Shown here one piece after another: positions 8,641 to 18,739 of a stretch of DNA of 64,000 nucleotides. A program made the position numbers and the translations under genes. Each line of letters opens with the position of its first letter. The stretch's first letter is position 1. Under the pieces are notes generated by a model that was given only the letters and a program-made list of their open reading frames with translations, was not told the origin of the DNA and ran no database searches. Origin of the DNA: Locusta migratoria. Taxonomy: Eukaryota; Arthropoda; Insecta; Orthoptera; Acrididae. The DNA is taken from positions 24,580,078 to 24,644,077 of the forward strand of contig CM048748.1 in the NCBI GenBank assembly GCA_026315105.1. Direction: 5' to 3'.

Positions 8641-11600
8641 TAAAGTGTATGTCCCATTATAATTGGCTGGGTAAATCATTTCGAATGTCGTAAGAAGCCA
8701 ACTGTATACCACCTCCAAACAGGACCATTCCTAGTAAAGCACTGTGGTATTCAATCCAATCTTCGGATTTTTGACTGATTCACCTTTACCTTAAAGCTTT
8801 ACCACCCCCAACAAAAAACTGTTTCACTTCAGCGCCTATTGACGTCACCTAATTACTCTTAGTGATCAACAGTTCACACATACAAAGTATTTGGCTGTTT
8901 ATTTTCGAATATCTCGTGACTTCTGAGGGTGTGGTTAGGCCGATGTTCCTTGCTTGTCCCCAATATCTGTTAGTTTGTTTTTGAATATGTTACTATAGTA
9001 TTTGGTTAAAACCAAGATCCTAAGACCAAAAATTCTTTTGTACATATACAAACCATACTCTCAACAGCGTCGTCTGTGGTGGCATCTCTACATCTCTACT
9101 TCTTGAACGTTACCCTTGCCTAATGATAACAGGATCTATGAGAAGTAATTTTTTTGCTTGGGATAAAAGCTCATGTCGATCCAGAAGCATTGACTTCGTA
9201 GCAGTTTGATAACTTTCGTTAATATTCAAAGGCGAAGGTCTAGATGCCTGTTACAACGGTATCTGCCTGGATACGTGAGCGCGATGGTACAAAATCTGTA
9301 CCTAATAAAGTTCTCACGTAATTAACAGTGATAAGTTACAGTTTGAACTAAAAATCGTTAATTACTTAGCAGATACGTGATACAAAGATATTAATGATTG
9401 GATATGATTCAGAATAATATGAAAATAGACAGTAAATTATGGAAAGGTCGGCAGATAACGTTACAAAGCGGTACGACCGTACCTACTGGCATTGAGTTAT
9501 CGATCTCATGGACATATGTTGGTTCTGATTCTAATGGAAAAGACTGTAAAATAGGCACAACAGTTGGGTTTAGTGCCATTGTTCGTGTGTCACAAGAAAG
9601 TAAAATTATGATTGCGTAGCGCAAATTTGCTCACACATAAATATTCGGACACAATAAAATGAACAAAAAGACTACAGGTTCTTTGAAATTGTCGCATATG
9701 AAAGTGGATTACAAAAAATGATTAATTTCAATGGCGGCACAAAAGAAATTCGCAAAATGACTTCCAAATCACATCTACACATCAATAAAGAGAGAATTGC
9801 TAAGGCTGGATGGGGAGGGTGAATTTCAATAAGAACTAAGGGAAATAGAGATTTTGAAATAATTTAATGTACTGAAGACCATGCGAAACTCACATTGGTA
9901 CAGATGAAATCCGTATCTTAGCCGTCTTCCTTCCTTACGCTATAAGAAAAAAACTAGAGCGACAAAAAGTGCCGGTTGCATCTCTCTAGTCAGAGACAGA
10001 TAATGAAGGGGTGATAAATAATTACTGACCAGGTAGGGACAAGGAAAAGGTTTCTTAGTTTTCTAATTTTACCTTTGAAGCGGATGTAGGGTATCAGTGT
10101 CTGTGCATAAGGACGGATCTTACTGCTGCGCGTGCGGTAGGATACCACCCTAGCACAGCGTGTGGGTGCTTCACAGAGATTCCAGCCCGGACTTCGTACG
10201 AAGGAGTCTTGGCCGCAAAACTTTACTTCCTACGCTCACGGTTGGCGAATTCTGAGAAATACTGGCAGCCACGCTCTCCTGGAAGAAGCACACGTCAAAC
10301 CGGTGACATACACAAAAGACTGAGATTCTACGTGACCCTTCAATGCTTCGTTAGTCCGCTAACCTCATCCAGTTCGTGATGTACCCAATGTGTTAGCTTA
10401 CCAACTTACTAGCTTGCCAGACATTCTTTTCGTATACAATATTTCGATGTTTCTTACCACTGGGACGCCTACCCAAGCGCTATGTATTTGACAACAAGGG
10501 CTCCCACACATGGAATGGGCCTGGCACTTTATGTTGACTTTATCCTAAGTAATATACATTTATAAAGGTCCCCACTACATTAGGTTCATGTTCAAATAAA
10601 CAAACCATCTCGGTTGACACTATAAAATTGAAAAAATGAAAGTGGCAGGCAGTGGATGATGCATCTCGATTGAATTCATGCTACCAGTATACGTACACTT
10701 CAGCAAGGGATACATCCAGTTTTAGAGCCCAGGGTAAGATCCAATAAATTATAAGTCACTCTTTTCATGATGCTGAAACCCTTTTTATTTTCTATCCAAA
10801 ATAGGCGAGCATATCGAGAAGAAGCTGAGGGTAAATCAAAGGACACAAAATTTAATAATAAGGGGATTATTTTATCTTAAATCATTGAAACTTTACTTTA
10901 CCTAATAAACAATTAATTTAGTACTTATGTTGTACCTACTCTCACAAAGATATATCCTAGCTGTTCTCCTACTGTTTTTTAGTACTGTACATAAACTGTA
11001 TTCTATGTCACACATGGTGAGAGAGTGGGGATGGGGGAGGGGAGAAGTCTTCACACAAACGATGGAACATCCTCGAAATTTACAGAAACATTGAAACACT
11101 CAGCAACACGCTCAGCTTTTATGTGCAAATTACACAAACTGATTCTGTTGCTTGAATGTTAGGCTGACTAGTGAACCGAACAGACAGAAAAAAAAATTAC
11201 AATCACATTTGAATGACCTGGATATTCTCAAGCTTCAAATCATAATAATGATTTTTCAATACATAACTCACGAGGAAGATAATAAGGAGCACTTGTATGT
11301 GCCTAACCGCAGAACAAATATTTGAACAGTGCAGCCACCATCTCAACACAGAGAAAGAGAACTCAAATTGACTCAGAAATCATAACAAATTCATTCGTTA
11401 ATACATAAAAACATCATGAAGTGAAATACACCTGTTAAATGTTGGTACAACTCAGCATTAAATTATTATATGGTACTGCCTGTACCACGTGGCTGGTAAA
11501 GCTATACAAATAAAATGGTTAAAAAATTTTAATTTCCCCCCTCTAAAGTTACATAAAGATGAAGTAAATTTAATATCCAAAGCATTGCTGCAAACTCTGT

Positions 11601-12061
11601 GCGAATCAGAGCAAATTTACTACTACCGAACTATTGTTCTTTGCTGACCCCGCCAAAAACTAATTCTGGAGATGCACGTCTGTGGATATTGATACACTGA
11701 CGATGTGCTCAGTTGCTCATGGAAATTTTATTGACAACTAACTAAAAACCCAATGTCCCACGAGTGCTTATTTAATCATATTTTAAGTTAGTCCATCTGT
11801 CATTCCTCAATCTATGTTCACCTTCTCTTTGCTTTTCTCTCTCTCTGTCTGTCCATCTCCTCCTCACCTCTCTGTCTCTCTCATCTCCAGTCTATCTCAT
11901 TATCCCCATTCTCTGTTCTTCTTCACCGACCTCTTTCTTCGCCAATTATTTATGCACCTGTCGAATTCCTCCTCGACCTTCTCAGTCCATGGCCTCCTCC
12001 ATCTGTCAAACATTACATAACTGTGCTAACTTCCATGGTGATCCGTGAAGTGATGCCTGAG
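8641..12061. other. AT-rich intergenic sequence, no gene recognised
   Basis: I looked for coding motifs, transposon ends and RNA genes and found none I can support. Overlapping frames at 9398-9619 (+) and 9409-9624 (-), and those at 10902-11099 and 11814-12020, have no domain signal. The last is a TC-rich stretch. Confidence 0.5.
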
Positions 12062-13224
12062 TTAACCCTCCAGTGGCAGCGCTGGTGCAAATATGCTACC
12101 GCTTTTCTTTAAATCCTCACTGTTGTCGCAGTAATGGAGATGCCGCATTTATGCTTTAGCTATACCTCAATTAAGCCTTAAAAACGATGTCAGTGAAGGT
12201 ACTGAGTTTCTAGTGCACGGCTGTGGCCACTCAAAAAAAGTTCTGTCGGTTTGTGCATCACTGGTAGAACATTGGCACCGCACTGCCTGTCATGCAAGTA
12301 GATTTGAATTGTTTTGTGTTACGTCTATTTTTCCTTGCAGATGGATTTTTGGCAGTTTCTAGTAAATATTCATTGTATAAATTTTACCCTACATATTAGA
12401 ATGCTCAAAAATTTAAAGTAATTTCGTAAATAGCAGTTTTATTCTCGATAAATTGTCCTCTAGTTTCTGCTGACTAGCCATGCTACAGTTTCCGTCAGTC
12501 TCATTTTCAACCCTTTTTAAGCCTTACACAATGAGAAAATTTAATCTTCACGTCTCGCAGACGTGTTACTGGTGTAACAGATGAGGAAATATATTTCTTT
12601 CAACAAGTAATGAAGATCTTAATGATTTTGGTCTAGATTCCTCATCAGATTATAAAAAGGATACTATTATTCAAATGTAAATCCTATATTTCAGAGGCAA
12701 TGAATCTGATACCGAAGACGGTACCATTCTGTGGAGTAAAACGCCATACAAGCAGCACTGAAAAAGAATATCATAAAAATCTTCTCTGGTTCACAAGGGA
12801 ACGCAAGGGATGTTAGGTCAGAGACGTATGCTATTACATTAATGATAGATGATAATATGCTTCATACTTAAGTAATTATGTGTACTAAGTTCACATAACA
12901 CAGAAAAAAGCTGACACTAATTACTCAAGAGAGAGGAACTACAGGGAAGTTACGAAAGAGGAAATGATAGTACTGCTGGGTCTATTATACACGATTATTG
13001 TCCACTTTCGGAATAATGTTACATTTGTTATATTTATACGCCGAAGGTAATTGATATACTAATTCAGATATTAACAAATGTGATATTTCTACTTGTACAT
13101 TAAACTATTTTATATCACTTAGTAGCTATGTACTAGGTTTGTAACACGGAATACACAGTGGAAGAAAATCTGCACAGCGCTGCTGCTGAAGTTATAATAA
13201 CTGGCGCTGCCTCCCGATGGTTAA
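12062..13224 (+). mobile_element. Decayed piggyBac-like DNA transposon with TTAA at both ends
   Basis: TTAA occurs at 12062-12065 and 13221-13224. The inner ends are related inverted repeats: left CCCTCCAGTGGCAGCGCTGG, right (reverse complement) CCATCGGGAGGCAGCGCCAG. PiggyBac elements duplicate TTAA and start with CC, which fits. Inside, 12767-12996 encodes broken pieces of a piggyBac transposase N-terminal region. The catalytic part is absent, so the element is internally deleted and cannot move by itself. A decayed tRNA-like stretch may lie at 12255-12310. Confidence 0.65.
12600..13010 (+). pseudogene. piggyBac-like transposase fragment, frameshifted
   Basis: PiggyBac transposases cut and paste DNA at TTAA. 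Here 12767-12868 translates to a segment including GSQGNARDV and LMIDDNML, then a stop (TAA at 12869). In another frame, 12922-12996 gives YSRERNYREVTKEE followed by LLGLLYTI. Order and spacing fit the start of the DDE_Tnp_1_7 domain of piggyBac proteins. The acidic leader typical of the family is hinted at by 12611-12660 (residues LNDFGLDSSSDYKKD). The catalytic aspartates and the C-terminal cysteine-rich domain are missing. At least one frameshift and several stops make this non-functional. Confidence 0.65.
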
Positions 13225-13572
13225 TTGCAAGGTACCCTTCTGCATGCAGCATATGAAATCTTTCGGTGATTTGTACTAAATTTCATCAAGATCGTAATAA
13301 AACTCCACATTTTCTCGAAGTTCTTACGTAAAGCACCCTCGGCCATGCACCATACTAAATTTTAGGTGATGATCTACTATGTGAAGTTTCATCGTAATCG
13401 GACGAACGACACGGAATCGCTGACAAAAAAGGAACGAACACAATGTGGCTGTTTCGAACGCATCTCATTGTTAACGACGTCATATCTTTTAAACTACCAG
13501 TCGTACAATGAAATAATATTATGTGTACTTCAATTGCCACAGGAGCATACGGTTTGCAAAATATGTTGCGAA
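13225..13572. other. Sequence without a recognised gene
   Basis: Overlapping opposite-strand frames at 13355-13540 and 13366-13575 are mutually exclusive and have no motif. Nothing else supported. Confidence 0.5.
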
Positions 13573-13765
13573 TAAAATGTTCAAATGTTTGTAATCCTAT
13601 GGAACCAAACTACATTGTCATCAGTCTCTAGACTTACAAACTACTTAAACTAAGTTAAACTACACATATTTTTGGTAAAATTTTTGTTTCACTTTTTGGG
13701 CAACAACAGCCTTAATTAAATCTATATATAAAGAGCAGTCTATAGTGCGATAATTTATGTTTTTC

Positions 13766-13799
13766 GACTAGTTTCGGTCTTCTTTCAGACCATCTTCAG
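13766..13799 (-). ncRNA. Hammerhead-like ribozyme core (minimal, type I order)
   Basis: On the minus strand: CTGAAGA (matches the CUGANGA box), one extra T, stem II GGTCT/AGACC (5 bp) with a 6-base loop, GAAA, then palindrome ACTAGT and C as the candidate cleavage base. Helix I starts with three pairs, TTC upstream with GAA downstream. Minimal hammerheads with palindromic helix III, thought to act as dimers, are known from Penelope-like retroelements. The extra T after the box departs from the canonical motif. Self-cleavage is an inference. Confidence 0.5.
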
Positions 13800-13836
13800 G
13801 AATATTAGCTCCACAACATCAGCGGATCTAATATTC

Positions 13837-13869
13837 CTGAAGATAGTCTAAAAGAAGACGAAACTAGTC
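13837..13869 (+). ncRNA. Hammerhead-like ribozyme core, second arm of the foldback
   Basis: CTGAAGA, a stem reduced to GTCT/AGAC with unpaired bases beside it, GAAA, ACTAGT and C. It is the mirror copy of the core at 13766-13799, with a one-base loss and a G-to-A change that weaken stem II. The 187-base tandem copy starting at 14033 retains only the 3' half of this core. Confidence 0.4.
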
Positions 13870-14219
13870 GATAAAAATGAATTATTGCACTCTAGACTGC
13901 TCTCTATATATAAGTTAAACTAACCTAAGGACAACACACACATCCATGCCCGAGGGAGGATTCGAACGTCCGACGCGGGAGGCCGCGCGATCCGTAACGT
14001 GGCGATCCAGACCGCTCGGCTACTCCCGCACGGTCTAAAAGAAGACGAAACTAGTCGATAAAAATGAATTATTGCACTCAAGACTGCTCTCTATATATAA
14101 GTTAAACTAACCTAAGGACAACACACACATCCATGCCCGAGGGAGGATTCGAACGTCCGACGCGGGAGGCCGCGCGATCCGTAACGTGGCGCTCCAGACC
14201 GCTCGGCTACTCCCGCACG
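13846..14219 (+). repeat. 187-bp tandem duplication (two copies)
   Basis: Bases 13846-14032 and 14033-14219 are nearly identical, differing at, for example, GGCGATCC against GGCGCTCC. Each copy joins the right end of the foldback to the SINE head. The duplication must postdate the foldback insertion. Confidence 0.9.
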
Positions 14220-14539
14220 GCTTTGTTGCGAATAACTTCAATTGCAAAGAAGTAATACATTTAAAGGTCATTTATATTGTCAAAGTCTTTGACGCAACTC
14301 AATGTTCATGAATATTGTTGCTGAACTATGTGTCATACAGTGAATGGTATAATTATTCCTGTGACCATCGTGAAAGGGCAAGATCTCTGTCGACAAAGTT
14401 TCATGGCATTCCGATGTACGTTAAGGCAGCGCATAATACGGAACAAACATACAAATACTCATTTCTGTATATTAGAATGATAGTAATCTATAGGACGCAT
14501 AGTTTGCCCGCAAACAATTTACAATCGCAAGGGTCAGAA

Positions 14540-14611
14540 TGGGTAAGTGGTAACATAATGGGCTCACATTCGGAGAGTGGTGGTTCAAATCCAGATTTAA
14601 GTTTCTTCAAA
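14540..14611 (+). repeat. 5' half of a tRNA-derived SINE, interrupted by another SINE
   Basis: AGTGGTAACATAATGGGCTC resembles the A-box region and GTGGTTCAAATCC the B box. The matching 3' half resumes at 14804. Together they resemble a common tRNA-derived insect SINE. Confidence 0.5.
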
Positions 14612-14704
14612 AATGTTAAAATGTTTGTAAACCTGTTGGACGAAACTACTAATGTCATCAGTCCTTATACTTACAAACTACTTAAACTAACTTAGAGTAA
14701 GGAC

Positions 14705-14748
<44 letters not shown>

Positions 14749-14803
14749 AATGCCAGAAGGAGGGCTTGAAACTCCGGCGGGAACGGCTGCCCAGTCCGTA
14801 GCA
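14612..14803 (-). repeat. SINE in minus orientation inserted in another SINE, with (AC)n
   Basis: It begins with the same tail as 13573-13662 (ATGTTTGTAAACCTG, ACTTACAAACTACTTAAAC), contains (CA)n at 14709-14747, and ends in a GC-rich tRNA-like head with a decayed B box (GGCTTGAAACTCC). The boundary with the outer SINE is approximate. Confidence 0.55.
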
Positions 14804-14945
14804 TTCCGGGATGGTCCCTTTGAAAGAAAATGGTAGATTTCCTTCCCCATCCTTATGAAAATAATTCGAGCTTGAACTTACTTCTAATGAGCATCCTATC
14901 GACAGGACGTGAAATCGTAGCTTTTCTTCCTCCCTCCTTGTACAT
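14804..14945 (+). repeat. 3' half of the interrupted SINE
   Basis: CCGGGATGGTCCCTTTGAAA, TTCCTTCCCCATCC and GACAGGACGTGAAA match from memory the 3' body of a widespread insect tRNA-SINE. It is the continuation of 14540-14611. Confidence 0.55.
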
Positions 14946-16954
14946 TTTCCTCTTACCCTTATTAGTTGTGGTTCCATAATGTTGTTTTCACGTCATAGCA
15001 TTGTTAGTCCTCTCTCTATTGCTGTTAGAAGTGTTTGTGTGTGTCTACTAAAATTCAAATCGTGGGCAAAATAATGAAAAATTCAAAGAAAACGAAAGAA
15101 ATGTAAATGCAATTAATTAAATTTAACATGTAAACTTGACGCCCAACTAACGTAGCTGTGTTTGCGAGGTTCTACACACGAAACTCCTGTGGGTAACAGT
15201 CGTTTCACTATATAAAACGAATACCACGAAGTACACTAGAGAATATTATTCTCTAACGCAGTCAACGCAGATGTAAAATGATACCGCCACATAAAAATAT
15301 TAGAGAACACGTTGTTAGAAATAAGACAGGTCTTAACGCTTGAAAATTAAACTCAACATAAGAGACATGTAAGACGGTCTTATTAAATGACATGACGAAT
15401 TTTTGTTTATTATCTCAATTGGAACCTATTATTAACCAAAAAAGCTTACGTGTTGGATAGAAACTCGATTAGGCGTAAAAAGACATAAAAATTGACCTTT
15501 CACCTGTATATGTTTACAAGGGCTAATGTCTGAACCTAGGAATAAATTACGATAATTTTAGCATCGTATGAGAACTACCGTGAGGCTTATATTGTCTCTG
15601 AGATGTACACTAAAGATTTGTAATGCAGGGAAATTGACAAGCGTTAATCGTAATAAAGAAAAGTTGCAGAATAGGACGCAGATTATATGAATTAACGACG
15701 TTGGCCATTCACCAATAACGTGTTACTGGAAACCGAATGACGGTACAAATGATTTTTGCCTAGCAGGGATTCGAACCCGGTACTTTTCGCCGTTGTATTA
15801 GAGACACGAAAATATTCATTGTCTCGCCACACGCAAAACACGCTATTGGAGAATCTAGTAGGCTTCCTTACACTAACAATGTTGTTTTCGTTCATAAACC
15901 AATGTCATGAAAGGTTACAGGATTTCATTTCGTATTTTTAGTGGCCTGTAGATTTCATTAAATATTGGTACAGGACTGGGAGTCGAGTTCCGATTCCAAC
16001 TTTTCTCTGAAATTTTACTCTTCGATGTGATACTGCCGCACCTTTTGTTTTCTCAGGATACCAAACCCGCCCAAGTCTTCACAAACAGCGCGATCCCAGC
16101 TACTATTGGTTGCAGACATGTCGTGTAAGGTCAACAACTCCATGTGCGTGGGGTTGGAATCCCAGGAAGCGCATAATTATGCTTTACGTTACGTCTTGCT
16201 GAATATGTGTACATAGCGCTACTGCTGACGAAACAATACAGTATATTCGTAGCTGTAATAAATGGCAAAATGTGATGGATTCGGATCCCTGACAGGCCAA
16301 AGTTATTTGCATCGTCATTCAGGTTCCAATATCACGTTACTGCTGAATGTACTTAATATGTGACATCTTATTGCGCATAGTTATGAATTCAGTATTGGGT
16401 TCTAATCTGCGGCAACTACTGCAACTTTAGTTCATAGCGTTTAACACCTGTGCGTTGCCTTACATTACACATCTTTAGTGATTCTCTATCAGGGACAGTA
16501 TATGCACTGCACTCCTGACGCAGTGCTAAACTTATCGTAATTTTATTTCTAGGTTCAGACGTCGCCCTTGTAAGAGGATGCTGATGAAAACGTTTATATT
16601 TTACGTATCTTCATGTGTAGTCGAGTCTCGATCAGACAGCAAGATCTTTTGGTTAACGGTAGCTTCAAATTCAGCTTACAAACAAAAACTCGTTATGTCA
16701 TTTAACAAGTGTAACGATTTGTCACTATTGTTGATGAAAATTAATTTGCACACTATGAAGAATGCCTTGTCTCTAATAAAGTGTTATCGCGTATTTGTCG
16801 TTTGACTGTACTGGTTTACTTCTGAACTGACTGCCATGTGGAGGTATGGTGTGTAGTAGCTTCTTTTAGTGCCCGTTGTGTATAGTACAAGTTTAGTATA
16901 AGTTAGTTCGTAAGTTTAGGAACTGAAAACCCTGCAGGTGGCCCACTTTTTTTT

Positions 16955-16986
<32 letters not shown>

Positions 16987-18299
16987 TTTTTTGTATGTGT
17001 CTCCACTGAAAACATGTACTACCATGCTGTTAGTGCTTCTGCCTAATGTTGATTTTTATCGATTTTTTAAATTAACATATCTCTTAAAGCGTAATTTTTA
17101 ATGTTTAGTCACTAGAGAAAGTATCCCAATCTTATCCTTAATGATTAAACAGAATTCCAACATCATAATTTTACGGTATCTTTGATAATGTCATATAAGG
17201 ACACTCTAGCCTATTTTAGTACTTCTCTTGTGTGCCAAGAAAGGTAGCACCCATAAAGCCACTTTATTTTTATTTCTTACCCTATTTATCGTCATAGTAG
17301 TTGACCAATTTACCTAATCCTCAGACTACTGTAATTTTAATACTATTAACATTGATACATCCTTATTGATTGAGAGTCCATGTTCAACCCACCATCATTT
17401 TAGTATAGCTTTACATAATCAGTCCTTTGCAACCTATGCCGTTTGCCTTCATGACACGAACCTACACATTAGTATACCTTGTGACATGGTTATGTTTTCA
17501 TATAAGCCAATTTAATGATTATGATAACACTTTCAACCTTCTATACATAGATAAAATATGGAATATATAAGTAATAAATGGATTGTGGTATGTACTAATC
17601 AGTATAAAGTACTAGACACAGCAGTCCTGCTATCAGTTCTCGTAGGATGATTGGAAACGCAATCTTGAATTCTTGAATAGTTGAGTATACCCCAACAATT
17701 TTTCTAAATATAACATAATGTCTGTAAAATGTTTCTGATATCTTTGCTATAAAATATACTTACTACTTCACATATATCTGTATGGTATGCCTTATGTATT
17801 ATACCTTTGATGTCAATACAATATATGTAGTACATAAGCAGTTACTAAGGAGTCTGTACTTGGCCCAAGATGCTAGTAGACAATGCTCTACTTCTTAGAC
17901 ATGCGAGATACATACTATGTCCTATATAGAGTGACAATAGCCTGTACGCCCACCTTACCAATAATCTATACATACTTTTGTGTCACAGCCTCGTCGCCGC
18001 TTTTGTGTCTCGTTTCCGTCGTAGGTGTCGGTGGCCGAGTGGAATGAGACCGACACAGGAATAAAGATAGCACGCTGGTGCAGGTACGGAGAGGAGCAGC
18101 CAGAAACTAGAAACACTAGAGTAAATTAGAACGAGATATATATTGTACAGAATTTATACAATACTTAACTTTTACATAGTACTGCAGAATGTTGATACAT
18201 AGTTGAGCTAGAGTCCTGCCTAGTGCCTAACTGATAGCCAAGTCTTCACTGGTGCCTATCGGATTCCGAAGTCTTTACTGATTCCTAACTCAGTCCCAA
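14946..18299. other. AT-rich intergenic sequence with scattered tRNA-like boxes
   Basis: Minus-strand B-box-like GGGATTCGAACCCGG at 15766-15780 suggests a SINE remnant. T-rich run 16947-16992 (one C) could be the reverse-complement poly(A) of a retroposed copy, but no body is recognised. GTGTCGGT/ACCGACAC form an 8-bp hairpin near 18026-18057. Short frames at 15692-15895, 15756-15941 and 16578-16805 show no domain. Confidence 0.45.
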
Positions 18300-18430
18300 G
18301 TGAACGATGTCGTTCACTGGTGGCCACGAGCGGAGTTGTCGCAGAGGGCGCTCGTGGCTGTCGTCGTAAGAACGCCGCGCCGTGCGTGCATGGCGGCGCG
18401 CGGCGAAAGTAGGCGGCGCGCACTTTGTAC
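18300..18430. other. GC-rich, CpG-dense island
   Basis: The stretch begins with the perfect palindrome GTGAACGATGTCGTTCAC (18300-18317) and continues with many CG dinucleotides up to GGCGGCGCGCAC. Frames are open on both strands for compositional reasons. It could be part of an unrecognised LTR or a regulatory island; neither can be shown. Confidence 0.4.
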
Positions 18431-18684
18431 TTGTGCGACACCACACATACAGTCTTATTTTGCCATTGTCTGCCACACAGTCTGTTTAATGTCACATGGA
18501 AACTATTTTCCAGGGTATACTAGTTTATATGTAGTCTGGTATGAAAGCTTTTATGAAAATAATAATAATAATTAAAAATAAAAAAATTATAATAATTTTA
18601 AATTTCTTGAAGACCCACTTAGTTCTATGTTTGTAACCTGACATAGACCTAATACTCTATGGTGCTTAGCATAGCACTTCATAG

Positions 18685-18688
<4 letters not shown>

Positions 18689-18734
<46 letters not shown>
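18689..18734. repeat. (TA)n microsatellite
   Basis: Uninterrupted TA tract of 46 bases, directly at the 5' edge of the plus-strand LINE copy. Confidence 0.98.

Positions 18735-18739
<5 letters not shown>

Larger units (their letters stand above)
13663..13911. mobile_element. Foldback (MITE-like) element inserted in a SINE
   Basis: Arms of about 85 bases (13722-13809 and 13826-13911) pair around a short loop that includes CCACAACATC. Shared blocks are AGCAGTCTATAG/CTCTAGACTGCT and CGACTAGTTTCG/CGAAACTAGTCG. Each arm holds a hammerhead-like core pointing outward. The 12-base flanking repeats give clear boundaries. Non-coding. Confidence 0.75.
13573..14219 (-). repeat. tRNA-derived SINE (minus), split by a foldback element and partly duplicated
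   Basis: The tail lies at 13573-13662 (TTCAAATGTTTGTAATCC, ACTTACAAACTACTTAAAC). The head lies at 13924-14032: on the minus strand TAGCCGAGCGGTC is the A box and GTTCGAATCC the B box. The foldback at 13663-13911 sits between them, flanked by a 12-base direct repeat TAAGTTAAACTA at 13651-13662 and 13912-13923, as expected of a target-site duplication. Bases 13846-14032 are then repeated in tandem at 14033-14219. Confidence 0.75.

Noticed and set aside
9398..9624. Overlapping short frames on both strands
   Set aside because: They are mutually antisense with no domain, biased composition or start context to prefer either.
14315..14695. 126-codon plus frame
   Set aside because: Its second half lies in two nested SINEs and it has no recognisable motif.
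16947..16992. Poly(A) tail of a processed gene copy on the minus strand
   Set aside because: No coding remnant or target duplication is visible to its right.
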